A DNA stretch of 64,000 bases. Origin: Alphaproteobacteria bacterium. Lineage in GTDB: Bacteria > Pseudomonadota > Alphaproteobacteria > Micropepsales > Micropepsaceae. Of this stretch, positions 55,936-64,000 are shown piece after piece. The translations under genes were made by a program, and so were the position numbers. The notes under the pieces are model-generated. The model worked only from the letters and a program-made list of their open reading frames with translations, ran no database searches and had not been told where the DNA came from. Location: the NCBI GenBank assembly GCA_947474565.1, contig CANJIS010000003.1, positions 1-64,000 on the forward strand, in the 5' to 3' direction. Every line of letters begins with the position of its first letter. Within the stretch, counting starts at the first letter, position 1.

Positions 55936-56358
55936 ATGGCGAAGTCACGCACCTTTTCGATCATCAAGCCGGATGCGACACGCCGCAACCTGACCGGTCA
56001 GGTCAATGCCGTGATCGAATCCGCTGGTCTGCGCATCGTGGCGCAGAAGCGCATCCGTCTCAGCGACGCGCAGGCGAAGAAGTTCTACGAAGTCCACAAG
56101 GATCGTCCCTTCTACGGTGAACTGGTCAGCCAGATGACCGCCGAGCCGGTGGTGGTGCAGGTGCTGGAAGGCGAAGACGCTGTCGCCGCTTACCGCAAGG
56201 TGATGGGCGCCACCAACCCCAAGGAAGCGGCGGACGGCACGATCCGCAAGCTGTTCGCCCTGTCGATTGGCGAGAACTCGGTGCACGGCTCCGACAGCCC
56301 GGAAAACGCCACCATCGAAATCGCCCAGTTCTTCACGGATGCAGACATCACCGGCTGA
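55936..56358 (+). CDS. ndk: Nucleoside diphosphate kinase
   Basis: Ndk equilibrates nucleoside di- and triphosphates through a phosphohistidine. The 140-residue protein has [34 protein letters not shown] and the active-site [15 protein letters not shown] 55936 follows a GGAAAATCTCTC leader. A strong terminator follows. Confidence 0.97.
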   Translation: MAKSRTFSIIKPDATRRNLTGQVNAVIESAGLRIVAQKRIRLSDAQAKKFYEVHKDRPFYGELVSQMTAEPVVVQVLEGEDAVAAYRKVMGATNPKEAADGTIRKLFALSIGENSVHGSDSPENATIEIAQFFTDADITG

Positions 56359-56381
56359 GTTTTCGCTGGCTGAAGTGATAT

Positions 56382-56413
56382 AAGGCTCCCGTCTTTCGGC
56401 GGGAGCCTTTTTC
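56382..56413 (+). terminator. Rho-independent terminator after ndk
   Basis: A perfect 10-bp stem (AAGGCTCCCG / CGGGAGCCTT) with an 8-nt loop is followed by a T-run, 24 bp past the ndk stop. Confidence 0.9.
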
Positions 56414-56429
56414 ATGGTGAGCCGGATTA

Positions 56430-56489
56430 GCAAAAGGTCCGGTGGACCTTTTGCCCGGCGAACGCCGAGCGCGAAGCGCGAAGGCCGGG
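56430..56489. repeat. Dispersed palindromic intergenic repeat, copy D
   Basis: A perfect 11-bp inverted repeat, GCAAAAGGTCC / GGACCTTTTGC with a 3-nt loop, is followed by CCGGCGAACGCC and a GCGCGAAGCGCG palindrome ending GGCCGGG. The GGTCC-N-GGACC core followed by CGAACGCC matches the architecture of copies A and B, though it is more diverged. Confidence 0.6.
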
Positions 56490-56507
56490 ACGCGAAACGG
56501 AGGAGCC

Positions 56508-57347
56508 ATGAAAGGAAAAACCGTCGTTATTACCGGCGCCACATCGGGCATCGGGGAGATCGCCGCCATTCATCTGGCGAAGCAGGGCGCCCGCATCGTC
56601 TTCACCGCCCGCGACCGCAAGCGCGCCGACGCCACCTTGGCAAAGTTGAACAAGGCCAATGCTGCGGCGTCGCATGCCGTCCATCTTGCCGACCTGTCAC
56701 TGATCGCCGAGCAGAAGCGCGTGGCGGCGGATATTGCGCGCGAGCCCCGCATTGACGTGCTGATCAACAATGCCGGCGCCTTGTTCAACCGGCGGATTGA
56801 GACAAGCGAGGGTCTGGAAATGACCTTCGCGCTCAATCACATGTCCTTTTTCACCATCACCAACATTCTGCTGCCGCGGCTGAAAGAAACGCCGGGCGCG
56901 CGAATTGTTTCGACCTCGTCGCGGGCGCATCGCCGCGGCAAGCTGGATTTTTCAGACCTGCAGTCGCGCAAGGATTTTCAGGGCTTTCGCACTTATAGCA
57001 ATTCCAAGCTCTGCAACATTCTGTTCACCCGCGCCCTGGCCAAAAGACTGGCCGGCACCGGCATCATCGCCAACTGCCTGCATCCGGGTTTCGTCGCCAC
57101 CCGCTTCGGCGACCAGTCCGGCGGATTTCTGCAATATGTGGTGGCCATCGCAAAATCACTGATCGCGATCTCGGAAGAAGACGGCGCCAAGACCATTCTC
57201 CACCTGGCGACGTCGCCAGATGTGACTTCGGTGAGCGGCGAATATTTCAGTGAATGCAAAGTGGAGGTGCCGACGGTCGAGGCGCGCAACGATGCCGATG
57301 CGGAACGGCTGTGGCAGGAGTCCGTGAAGATTGCGGGCGTCGGCTAG
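56508..57347 (+). CDS. SDR family oxidoreductase (retinol dehydrogenase-like)
   Basis: This 279-residue SDR has TGATSGIGEIAAIHLA near residue 9, NNAGALF, Ser in VSTSSRAHRRGKLDF and YSNSK as catalytic Tyr/Lys. Its closest look-alikes are the RDH/WWOX-type SDRs that reduce retinoids or lipids; the substrate here is unknown. ATG 56508 follows an excellent GGAGGAG ribosome binding site. The copy D repeat lies in its upstream region. Confidence 0.85.
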   Translation: MKGKTVVITGATSGIGEIAAIHLAKQGARIVFTARDRKRADATLAKLNKANAAASHAVHLADLSLIAEQKRVAADIAREPRIDVLINNAGALFNRRIETSEGLEMTFALNHMSFFTITNILLPRLKETPGARIVSTSSRAHRRGKLDFSDLQSRKDFQGFRTYSNSKLCNILFTRALAKRLAGTGIIANCLHPGFVATRFGDQSGGFLQYVVAIAKSLIAISEEDGAKTILHLATSPDVTSVSGEYFSECKVEVPTVEARNDADAERLWQESVKIAGVG

Positions 57348-57934
57348 GAAAAGACAGCGAAGCCTTTTTCAAGCTTCACTTTGTCTTCGGCCAACAGGCG
57401 CAGCGCTTCGGGATAAAGCTTGTGCTCCACCTCCAGCACCCGCGCCGCCAATAGCTCCGGCGTGTCGGAGGGATGCACCGGCACACTGGCCTGGGCGATC
57501 ACCGGACCGGCATCCAGTTCCGGCACCACAAAATGCACCGAAGCGCCGCTCTGGCGCTCGCCCGCTGCGATCACCCGTTCATGGACCTTGATGCCTTTAT
57601 AAGCGGGCAACAGCGAGGGATGGATATTGATCAATTTTCCTTGCCAGGCGCGGGCAAAACCATCGGACAGAATCCGCATAAAGCCGGCCAGCACGACAAT
57701 CTCGACACCCGCCTGCCGCAAGTCTGCATCCAGCTCCGCGTCGAATTCTTCGCGGGTTTTGCCTTTGTGTGGAATGACGCAGGTGGCGATGCCGGCTTGG
57801 GTAGCGCGTTCCAGGCCGCCGGCGTCTGCTGCATTCGAGATCACTTGGACGATTTTGTAAGAAGAAGATTGCGCTTCGATCAGCGCGCCAAGATTGCTGC
57901 CGCGCCCTGAAATAAGAACGCCCACTTTCTTCAA
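57344..57934 (-). CDS. purN: Phosphoribosylglycinamide formyltransferase
   Basis: PurN formylates GAR with 10-formyl-THF in purine synthesis. The 196-residue protein has [48 protein letters not shown] and the catalytic-Asp region DAGPVIAQ. The start is TTG 57934, with a TTGA overlap with the purM stop. It is convergent with, and overlaps by 4 nt, the SDR gene. Confidence 0.96.
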   Translation of the reverse strand: MKKVGVLISGRGSNLGALIEAQSSSYKIVQVISNAADAGGLERATQAGIATCVIPHKGKTREEFDAELDADLRQAGVEIVVLAGFMRILSDGFARAWQGKLINIHPSLLPAYKGIKVHERVIAAGERQSGASVHFVVPELDAGPVIAQASVPVHPSDTPELLAARVLEVEHKLYPEALRLLAEDKVKLEKGFAVFS

Positions 57935-59013
57935 AGTTTAAGCGCCCCGCGATAAACCACTTTGGGTTCTTCGCCGTCATCCGAAGGGATCAGGTTGCCC
58001 AGCCTTACCGCCTTGTCGCCGGAATTCTGGAAAGCCTCGATCACACGGCCGGCATGCTGTTCCGCCACCACCGCAATCAGCCCGATGCCGCAATTGAAGG
58101 TGCGCAGCATTTCCGCTTCGGCAATGCCGCCGGTCTTGGCCAGCCAGCCGAACACCGCGGGCGGCGTCCAGCAATCCAGATTGACCTCCGCATCCAGGCT
58201 GGCGGGCAGGGCGCGGGGAAGGTTTTCGGTGAGGCCGCCGCCGGTGATATGGGCGAAACCCTTGATGCCGCCCACGCGCAACGCTTCCAGCGCGCCGCGA
58301 ACATAAAGCCGCGTCGGCACCAGCAGCGCTTCGCCCAGTTTCTTTTCCGGCGCGAACGGTGCGGGCGCGTCCCAGCCCAGGCCGCTCACCTGCACCACTT
58401 TGCGCACCAGGGAGTAGCCGTTGGAATGAACTCCGCTGGACGCGACGCCGATCAGCACATCACCGGCCTGCATCAGTTCGGTCTTGGGCAGGATGGCATT
58501 GCGCTCAACCGCGCCCACCGAAAAACCCGCCAGATCGAAATCGCCCTTGGCATAGAGGCCGGGCATTTCCGCGGTCTCGCCGCCGATCAGGGCGCAGCCC
58601 GATTCGCGGCAGGCCCGCGCAATGCTTTCCACCACCCGGGCAGCGCCATCCACTTCCAGCTTGCCGGTGGCGTAATAATCCAAAAAGAAAAGCGGCTCGG
58701 CGCCCTGGACGACAATGTCATTGACGCACATGGCGACCAGATCCTGGCCCAGCCCATCGAACAGGCCGGTATCAATGCCCAGCTTGAGCTTGGTGCCGAC
58801 CCCGTCCGTGGCGGCCACCAGCACCGGATCCTTGAATCCGGCGGCGGCCAGATCGAATAGTCCGCCAAATCCGCCCAGATCGGCGTCGGCGCCGGGCCGG
58901 CGAGTCGCTTTGGCGGCAGGGGCGATGCGCGCCACCAGCGCTTCACCGGCGTCGATATCCACGCCTGCGTCTTTATAAGTGAGGTTGTTTTTGGGTGGCT
59001 GTTGGTCGGGCAT
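57931..59013 (-). CDS. purM: Phosphoribosylaminoimidazole synthetase (AIR synthetase)
   Basis: PurM closes the imidazole ring of FGAM using ATP. The 360-residue enzyme has [51 protein letters not shown] and [10 protein letters not shown], all family hallmarks. ATG 59013 is used; the 36 upstream codons in the ORF track are not conserved-looking. It forms an operon with purN and is divergent from the DUF2066 gene. Confidence 0.97.
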   Translation of the reverse strand: MPDQQPPKNNLTYKDAGVDIDAGEALVARIAPAAKATRRPGADADLGGFGGLFDLAAAGFKDPVLVAATDGVGTKLKLGIDTGLFDGLGQDLVAMCVNDIVVQGAEPLFFLDYYATGKLEVDGAARVVESIARACRESGCALIGGETAEMPGLYAKGDFDLAGFSVGAVERNAILPKTELMQAGDVLIGVASSGVHSNGYSLVRKVVQVSGLGWDAPAPFAPEKKLGEALLVPTRLYVRGALEALRVGGIKGFAHITGGGLTENLPRALPASLDAEVNLDCWTPPAVFGWLAKTGGIAEAEMLRTFNCGIGLIAVVAEQHAGRVIEAFQNSGDKAVRLGNLIPSDDGEEPKVVYRGALKL

Positions 59014-59132
59014 GATTTCGCCTCGTTTAATCAGCCTAATAGAACGGCGCAAGTTGCCGTCCCGAAAACCGCACAGGCTTGTTGTCCGCCGTGAAAGAAC
59101 AGATAATCGCACCGCTCCCACAGGCCGTCCGC

Positions 59133-60224
59133 ATGTTCCCGTCTTTAAAGAAAATTCTCCGCTTTTTGGTGCTCGGCCTGACCCTGGCCGGACCGGGGCT
59201 TTTTGGCGGGCCTGCCCCCTTTATTGGGAAGGCATGGGCGGCTGATCCGCCTTTTACGGTTTCGGGGGTCCATGTCGAGGCGTCCGGCACCTCCAGCAGC
59301 GAGGCTTATAATACCGCCCTGGGCGAAGGACGGCCCAAAGCCTGGACGACGTTGTTCCGCCGCCTGACCTTGCAGAAGGATTGGGCGCGCCAGCCGGAAC
59401 TCGATGCCGCCGCCCTGGTTCGGATTTCGCGCGGCTATACCGTCGCCAATGAGCGCCGCTCCACCACCCGCTATGTCGCGGACGTCACTTATTCCTTCAA
59501 TCCCGATGCGGTCGCCCGGCTGTTGCAGGGCGCGGGCATCGCCTACAGCCAAGGCTCGGCACGAAAGATCGTGATTGTGCCGATGTCGCCCAACTTTGCA
59601 TTGAACGCCTGGGCCCAGGCGCTGGCCACGGAATCCAGGACATCCGTAATTCCATTCAGCCTGGCCGAAAATGCTGACGCGGCTACGCTCAAAGACGTCA
59701 ATTTCGATAGCGCGAACTTCAATGATGTTGCTGCCGCCGCCCGGCGCGCCAACGCGCCGGAAGTGGCGCTGGTGCAGGTGGTGAATGCGGCCGGCAAGCT
59801 GGTGGTCAATGTTCGCCGCCTGGGATCCGGCGAAAGCGCCGTCAAAGCCAGCGCGGATGTGCCGCTGGTGGGTGGCAATCCATCCGCCACCTACCCCGCC
59901 GCTGCTGCCGCTGCGATCAACACCATCGAAGACATGTGGAAGAGCCGTGCGGCGATCGATTATCGCCAGCGCGGTCTGCTGACCGTCAATGTGCAAATGC
60001 GTTCGCTGGAACAATGGGGCGCAATCCAGACGGCGCTGGGCGCTGTGAGCAACATCACCAATGTGACGGTGAATGCCATGGATATTGGCTATGCCCAGAT
60101 TTCCATCGCCTATACCGGCAGCTCCGATCAGCTGCGCGAAGTGCTGGGCGGTGCCGGGCTCCAGCTTGCGCCGGTGCGCGGACAAAGCGCCTGGACTTTG
60201 GCGATGAATGGCGGGCCGCCGTGA
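59133..60224 (+). CDS. DUF2066 family secreted protein
   Basis: This 363-residue protein has an N-terminal membrane/signal region ([22 protein letters not shown]) and the DUF2066 pattern: [28 protein letters not shown] near the mature start and a second half with [19 protein letters not shown]. The function of the family is unknown. It lies between purM and hdaA, a neighbourhood conserved in alphaproteobacteria. ATG 59133 is chosen over the start at 59079 because it leads directly into the signal sequence. Confidence 0.82.
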   Translation: MFPSLKKILRFLVLGLTLAGPGLFGGPAPFIGKAWAADPPFTVSGVHVEASGTSSSEAYNTALGEGRPKAWTTLFRRLTLQKDWARQPELDAAALVRISRGYTVANERRSTTRYVADVTYSFNPDAVARLLQGAGIAYSQGSARKIVIVPMSPNFALNAWAQALATESRTSVIPFSLAENADAATLKDVNFDSANFNDVAAAARRANAPEVALVQVVNAAGKLVVNVRRLGSGESAVKASADVPLVGGNPSATYPAAAAAAINTIEDMWKSRAAIDYRQRGLLTVNVQMRSLEQWGAIQTALGAVSNITNVTVNAMDIGYAQISIAYTGSSDQLREVLGGAGLQLAPVRGQSAWTLAMNGGPP

Positions 60225-60246
60225 TGCGGTCTTCGCGCGCTGCCTG

Positions 60247-60882
60247 ATGCCCGCGCAACTCGTCCTCCCGCTTCCTTCCAATAACGCGATGACGCGCGCC
60301 GAATTCGTCGTCGCGGAAAGCAACAAGCGCGCTTACACGTTTCTGGATTCGTTTCCTGACTGGCCCGCGCCGGCAGCGGCGCTGGTTGGCCCCAGCGCCT
60401 CGGGCAAAACGCATCTGGCGCGCATCTGGGCGGAACGCAGCGGCGCCACCTTGCTCGATGCCCGCGATCTGCCGGCTCCGGTCGAAGGACCTGCCGTGGT
60501 GGAAAATATCGATTCCGCGCCGGGCTTTGCCCATGAACCGGCGCTGTTCGCCATGCTGGAGCGGGGCACACCTCTGCTCCTCACCGGACGGCAAACGCCG
60601 TCATCCTGGGAGGTAACGCTTCCGGATCTGGGCTCGCGCTTTCGCGCACTGCTGGCTTTTGAACTGGGTGCGCCGGACGAAGCCTTGCTGATGGCGCTGG
60701 CGGTCAAGCTGTTCGCTGACCGTCAGGTTCTGGTGCCGGAAAGCGTGGTCACGCATCTGGTGCGGACCCTGGAAAGGTCGCCATCGGCCCTGAGGGATTT
60801 CATCCAGCGGGCCGACACGCGCGCTTTGGAAGAAAAAAAACCGGTAAATCTCAAACTAATACAATCACTTATGGCAGATTGA
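60247..60882 (+). CDS. hdaA: HdaA, DnaA-related regulator of replication initiation
   Basis: HdaA, with the sliding clamp, stimulates ATP hydrolysis by DnaA to prevent re-initiation. The 211-residue protein starts with a clamp-binding motif QLVLPLP, followed by the AAA+ domain with Walker A GPSASGKTHLAR near residue 49. The Walker B region (VVENIDSAP) is degenerate and a sensor 2 region LRDFIQRADTRAL follows. It is much shorter than DnaA and lacks the DNA-binding domain, as expected for Hda. ATG 60247. It is followed directly by ppk, a common alphaproteobacterial order. Confidence 0.92.
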   Translation: MPAQLVLPLPSNNAMTRAEFVVAESNKRAYTFLDSFPDWPAPAAALVGPSASGKTHLARIWAERSGATLLDARDLPAPVEGPAVVENIDSAPGFAHEPALFAMLERGTPLLLTGRQTPSSWEVTLPDLGSRFRALLAFELGAPDEALLMALAVKLFADRQVLVPESVVTHLVRTLERSPSALRDFIQRADTRALEEKKPVNLKLIQSLMAD

Positions 60883-60928
60883 CGGTTTTCGTCACGACAC
60901 ATTTATGAATTTGGCCTAAGCTTTCTGC

Positions 60929-63151
60929 ATGTCCATCCAGCCGCATGCCGCCAATGACGCGCCGGTCAGCGCGTCCGCCGATAACCCGCTTTCGACGGGC
61001 GATGTCGTCATCCTGCAGCATCAGGGCGACAACACCAGCTTCGATCCCGGCAGTCCCGCGCGTTTCGTCAATCGCGAGCTTTCCTGGCTGGCCTTCAATC
61101 GCCGGGTGATTGAGGAAGCACAGAATCGCCGTCACCCCTTGTTCGAGCGGGTTCGCTTTCTGTCCATCTCCGCCTCCAACCTGGATGAATTTTATATGGT
61201 GCGCGTGGCCGGCCTGATGGGCATGGTCAATGCCGGTGTGGGTACGCCCAGCGCCGACGGGCTTTCGCCCGCCGAACAGCTTGCCAAGGTGGATGAAACC
61301 GCGCGTGACCTGATTTCCGACCAGCAGAAAGTCTGGTTCACGCTGCACCAGGAACTGCGCAAGGAAAATATCAGCGTGATCACGGGCAGCGAGATCGCGC
61401 CCCATGACCGCGAATTTCTGGATGTCCAGTTCGCCGAACAGATTTTCCCGGTGCTGACGCCGCTGGCGATTGATCCAGCGCACCCGTTTCCCTTCATTCC
61501 CAATCTGGGCTTCACCATCGCCCTGTCGCTGACCAACCGTCGTGACGGCAAGGCGTTTAACGCTCTGATCCCGGTGCCGCCGCAGCTGCGCCGCTTCATC
61601 CGCCTGTCGGACACCGACAGGCATGTGCGCTTTATTCCCCTGGAAGAAGTGATCGCGCTTTATTTCGACAAGCTCTTTCCCGGCCACACGATGCATGGCT
61701 GGGGCATGTTCCGCATCCTGCGCGACAGCGACGTGGAAGTGGAAGAAGAAGCCGAAGACCTGGTGCTGCTGTTCGAGAGTCTGCTCAAGCGCAGGCGCCG
61801 CGGCATCGTCATCCACATGAAATGCAGCAAGTCCATGCCGGAAGGCTTGCGCCATTTCATCGCCAGCCATCTCGACCTGGATGACAGCGAGATTGTGATT
61901 GTCGAAAACCTGATGGGCCTGTCGGATCTTTCCAAGCTGATCCTGACAGAGCGTCCAGAACTGCTGTTCAAGCCTTATATGCCGCGCTTCCCCGAACGCA
62001 TCCGCGACCATGGTGGCGATTGCTTCGCCGCTATCCGCGAAAAGGACCTGATCGTCCATCATCCCTTCGAGAGCTTCGACACTGTGGTGCAGTTCCTGCG
62101 TCAGGCGGCGGCCGATCCCGATGTGGTGGCGATCAAACAGACGCTTTACCGCACCAGTTCCGATAGCCCGATTGTTCAGGCGCTGATTGAGGCTGCGGAA
62201 GCGGGCAAGTCCGTCACCGCCCTGGTGGAGTTGAAGGCCCGTTTCGATGAAGCCGCCAACATCAAATGGGCCCGCGATCTTGAGCGTGCCGGCGTGCAGG
62301 TGGTCTATGGCTTTATCGCCCTCAAGACCCACGCCAAGATCAGCCTGGTGGTGCGGCGCGAGCAGGGGCATCTCAACACCTATGTCCATTTCGGCACCGG
62401 CAACTACCATCCCAATACCGCCAAAATTTACACCGACCTGTCGCTGTTCAGCTGCGATCCGGCGTTGGGGCGTGATGCGGCCCAGGTGTTCAACTTCGTC
62501 ACCGGCTATGCCGAGCCGAATGCGCTGGAACGGCTGGCCATGTCGCCCGTCACCATGCGCGGCAGGCTGGTGGAAGCGATCCAGCAGGAAATCATGCACG
62601 CAAGAGCGGGCAAGCCCGCCGCGATCTGGATAAAGCTCAACTCGCTTGTGGACCCGGCGATGATCGACGGGCTTTACCGCGCCAGCCAGGCCGGTGTGCA
62701 GATCGAGCTGGTGGTGCGCGGCATCTGTTGTCTGCGCCCCGGCGTTCCCGGCCTATCGGAGAACATCAAGGTCAAATCCATTGTTGGCCGCTTCCTGGAG
62801 CATGGCCGCATCATCTGCTTCGGCGCCGGGCACGGCCTGCCGCATAAAGACGCCAAGATTTATATCTCCTCGGCCGACTGGATGCCGCGCAATCTCGACC
62901 GCCGCGTCGAGGTGCTGGTCCCGATCGAAAATCCCACGGTCCATCAACAGGTCCTGGACCAGATCATGGTGGCGCTGCTGAAGGACAGGGCGCAAAGCTG
63001 GTATATGCGGGCGGATGGAACTTACGAACGCGATTCGACCGCTGGGGATGCTGATGCTTTTTCCGCCCACACCTATTTCATGACCAATCCCTCCTTGTCT
63101 GGGCGCGGCCGGGCGCTCAAAATGAACACGCCACCCAAAAGCCGGACCTGA
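60929..63151 (+). CDS. ppk: Polyphosphate kinase 1
   Basis: Ppk1 reversibly transfers the gamma phosphate of ATP to polyphosphate. The 740-residue enzyme has the N-domain ([20 protein letters not shown]), the catalytic region with the phosphohistidine in [11 protein letters not shown] and the second His motif [14 protein letters not shown], and conserved [13 protein letters not shown] near the end. The truncated ppx follows 3 nt later, the usual polyphosphate operon. Confidence 0.97.
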   Translation: MSIQPHAANDAPVSASADNPLSTGDVVILQHQGDNTSFDPGSPARFVNRELSWLAFNRRVIEEAQNRRHPLFERVRFLSISASNLDEFYMVRVAGLMGMVNAGVGTPSADGLSPAEQLAKVDETARDLISDQQKVWFTLHQELRKENISVITGSEIAPHDREFLDVQFAEQIFPVLTPLAIDPAHPFPFIPNLGFTIALSLTNRRDGKAFNALIPVPPQLRRFIRLSDTDRHVRFIPLEEVIALYFDKLFPGHTMHGWGMFRILRDSDVEVEEEAEDLVLLFESLLKRRRRGIVIHMKCSKSMPEGLRHFIASHLDLDDSEIVIVENLMGLSDLSKLILTERPELLFKPYMPRFPERIRDHGGDCFAAIREKDLIVHHPFESFDTVVQFLRQAAADPDVVAIKQTLYRTSSDSPIVQALIEAAEAGKSVTALVELKARFDEAANIKWARDLERAGVQVVYGFIALKTHAKISLVVRREQGHLNTYVHFGTGNYHPNTAKIYTDLSLFSCDPALGRDAAQVFNFVTGYAEPNALERLAMSPVTMRGRLVEAIQQEIMHARAGKPAAIWIKLNSLVDPAMIDGLYRASQAGVQIELVVRGICCLRPGVPGLSENIKVKSIVGRFLEHGRIICFGAGHGLPHKDAKIYISSADWMPRNLDRRVEVLVPIENPTVHQQVLDQIMVALLKDRAQSWYMRADGTYERDSTAGDADAFSAHTYFMTNPSLSGRGRALKMNTPPKSRT

Positions 63152-63154
63152 ATT

Positions 63155-64000
63155 TTGGCGGTCGCCACCGAACTGAAAACAGCCGCTTCCCCGCGTGCCG
63201 CTGCAAAGGCGCGCACGCCTGTGGCCATTGTCGATATCGGCTCCAATTCCGTGCGCCTGGTGGTCTATGAAAGCCAGCTGCGCAACGCCGCCACCCTGCA
63301 GAATGAAAAAGCGATCTGCGGCATTGGCCGTGACATGGTTTCCACCGGCCGTCTGCATGCCGAAGGCTGCACCGAGGCGCTGGAAGCGCTGGCGCGCTTT
63401 CGCATCATCGCGGACGGGCTGGGTGTGGAAGCCCGCGAAGCTGTTGCCACCGCCGCAGCGCGCGATGCGGTCAATGGCGCGGAATTCGTCGCCAAGGCGG
63501 AAAAGGCCTGGGGCTCGCCTATAAGAGTGCTGGCGGGGGAAGACGAAGCCCGCATCGCCGCCGAGGGCGTGGTGGCGGGCATTCCCAACGCTGACGGCCT
63601 TGTGGCCGATCTAGGCGGCGGCAGCCTGGACATGGTGACGGTGAAGAATGGCGTCACCGGCCGCGCCTTCACCTTGCCGTTCGGCCCCTTGCGCCTGATG
63701 GATCAGAGCAAAGGCGATCCCGACAAGGCGCGCGATCTGGTGGATAAGGGCTTGAAGGATCTGCCCGGCCTGTCGTCACCGGCCTTGTATGCGGTGGGCG
63801 GCATCTGGCGCAGTTTCGCGCGCGTGGACATGGAAGAGCAGAATTATCCGCTCCATGTGCTGCAGCAATACGTCATTCCGCGCGGCCGGGCTTTGCGCCT
63901 GTGCAAGGTGCTGGCGGGCCTGTCACGCGAGTCTCTGCGCAAGATCAAGGTGGTTTCCAAGCGCCGTGCCGAAGCCTTGCCGTATGGTGCGGTGGTGCTG
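63155..64000 (+). CDS. ppx: Exopolyphosphatase (partial, runs off the window)
   Basis: An open frame from TTG 63155 continues without a stop to the right edge (282 codons); it is absent from the ORF track because it is truncated. It has phosphate-1 motif IVDIGSNSVRLVVYE near residue 27 and phosphate-2 motif ADLGGGSLDMVTV. Adjacency to ppk makes it the exopolyphosphatase that degrades polyphosphate. The C-terminal part lies outside the window. It is a paralogue of the 475-1464 gene. Confidence 0.9.
   Translation, partial: MAVATELKTAASPRAAAKARTPVAIVDIGSNSVRLVVYESQLRNAATLQNEKAICGIGRDMVSTGRLHAEGCTEALEALARFRIIADGLGVEAREAVATAAARDAVNGAEFVAKAEKAWGSPIRVLAGEDEARIAAEGVVAGIPNADGLVADLGGGSLDMVTVKNGVTGRAFTLPFGPLRLMDQSKGDPDKARDLVDKGLKDLPGLSSPALYAVGGIWRSFARVDMEEQNYPLHVLQQYVIPRGRALRLCKVLAGLSRESLRKIKVVSKRRAEALPYGAVVL

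Overview
The window is about 64 kb of GC-rich chromosomal DNA from an alphaproteobacterium. Support for this comes from several gene runs that are typical of the class: a GppA-like phosphatase with rlmE, dnaB-alr-mlaEF-radA-cvpA-purF, YfgM-like/bamB/der, rpsF-rpsR-rplI, fabD-fabG-acpP-fabF-mltG-yicC-gmk, lptF-lptG-lptD-surA-pdxA-rsmA, pepA-holC, and purM-purN beside a DUF2066 gene, hdaA, ppk and ppx. The genus cannot be fixed from sequence alone; an environmental lineage such as Rhizomicrobium/Micropepsaceae is only a guess.

Layout. 1-475: the edge of an IS3-type insertion sequence and a tRNA-Gln(CTG). 475-9310: GppA-like phosphatase, rlmE, a DUF992 secreted protein, guaB, a polytopic membrane protein, rsmB, a TPR protein, guaA and a small ABM-fold protein. 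9364-16224: an accessory-looking stretch with an ABC-F ATPase, a frameshifted serine beta-lactamase-like gene, an ArsR-SRPBCC module, a large TPR-glycosyltransferase (SPINDLY type), an ArsC-like reductase and a DUF72 protein. 16433-25646: replicative helicase, an unknown one-TM protein, alanine racemase, the MlaE/MlaF lipid transporter, RadA, CvpA, PurF and an SDR. 25677-30162 (minus strand): YfgM-like, BamB and Der, then PanB. 30271-31450: a second ArsR-SRPBCC module with an NTF2-like gene. 31635-32930 (minus): rpsF-rpsR-rplI. 33142-41177: an MFS permease, the fatty acid synthesis cluster, mltG, yicC, gmk and a DUF4197 gene. 41232-49148 (minus): lptF-lptG-lptD-surA-pdxA-rsmA. 49233-51990: pepA, holC and a two-TM TPR protein. 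52075-55064 (minus): an lpxD and a second ABC-F gene. 55118-64000: an unknown secreted protein, ndk, an SDR, purN/purM (minus), DUF2066, hdaA, ppk and a truncated ppx.

Functionally the window is mostly housekeeping. It covers purine synthesis (guaA, guaB, purF, purM, purN, ndk, gmk), the cell envelope (alr, mltG, lptDFG, lpxD, surA, bamB, mlaEF), fatty acids, replication and repair (dnaB, radA, holC, hdaA), ribosome biogenesis (rlmE, rsmA, rsmB, der, three ribosomal proteins) and polyphosphate. Genes are tightly packed, with many 4-nt stop/start overlaps of ATGA, GTGA or TTGA type. No gene-free stretch exceeds about 210 bases, apart from the tRNA-bearing first 475 bases. No prophage, CRISPR array or obvious new multi-gene defence system was found. 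The most unusual signals are two ArsR-SRPBCC modules with matching ATACTTA palindromes at their starts, a family of dispersed palindromic intergenic repeats that lie at or near gene ends, short tandem duplications across two stop codons, and a single-base frameshift in the beta-lactamase-like gene.
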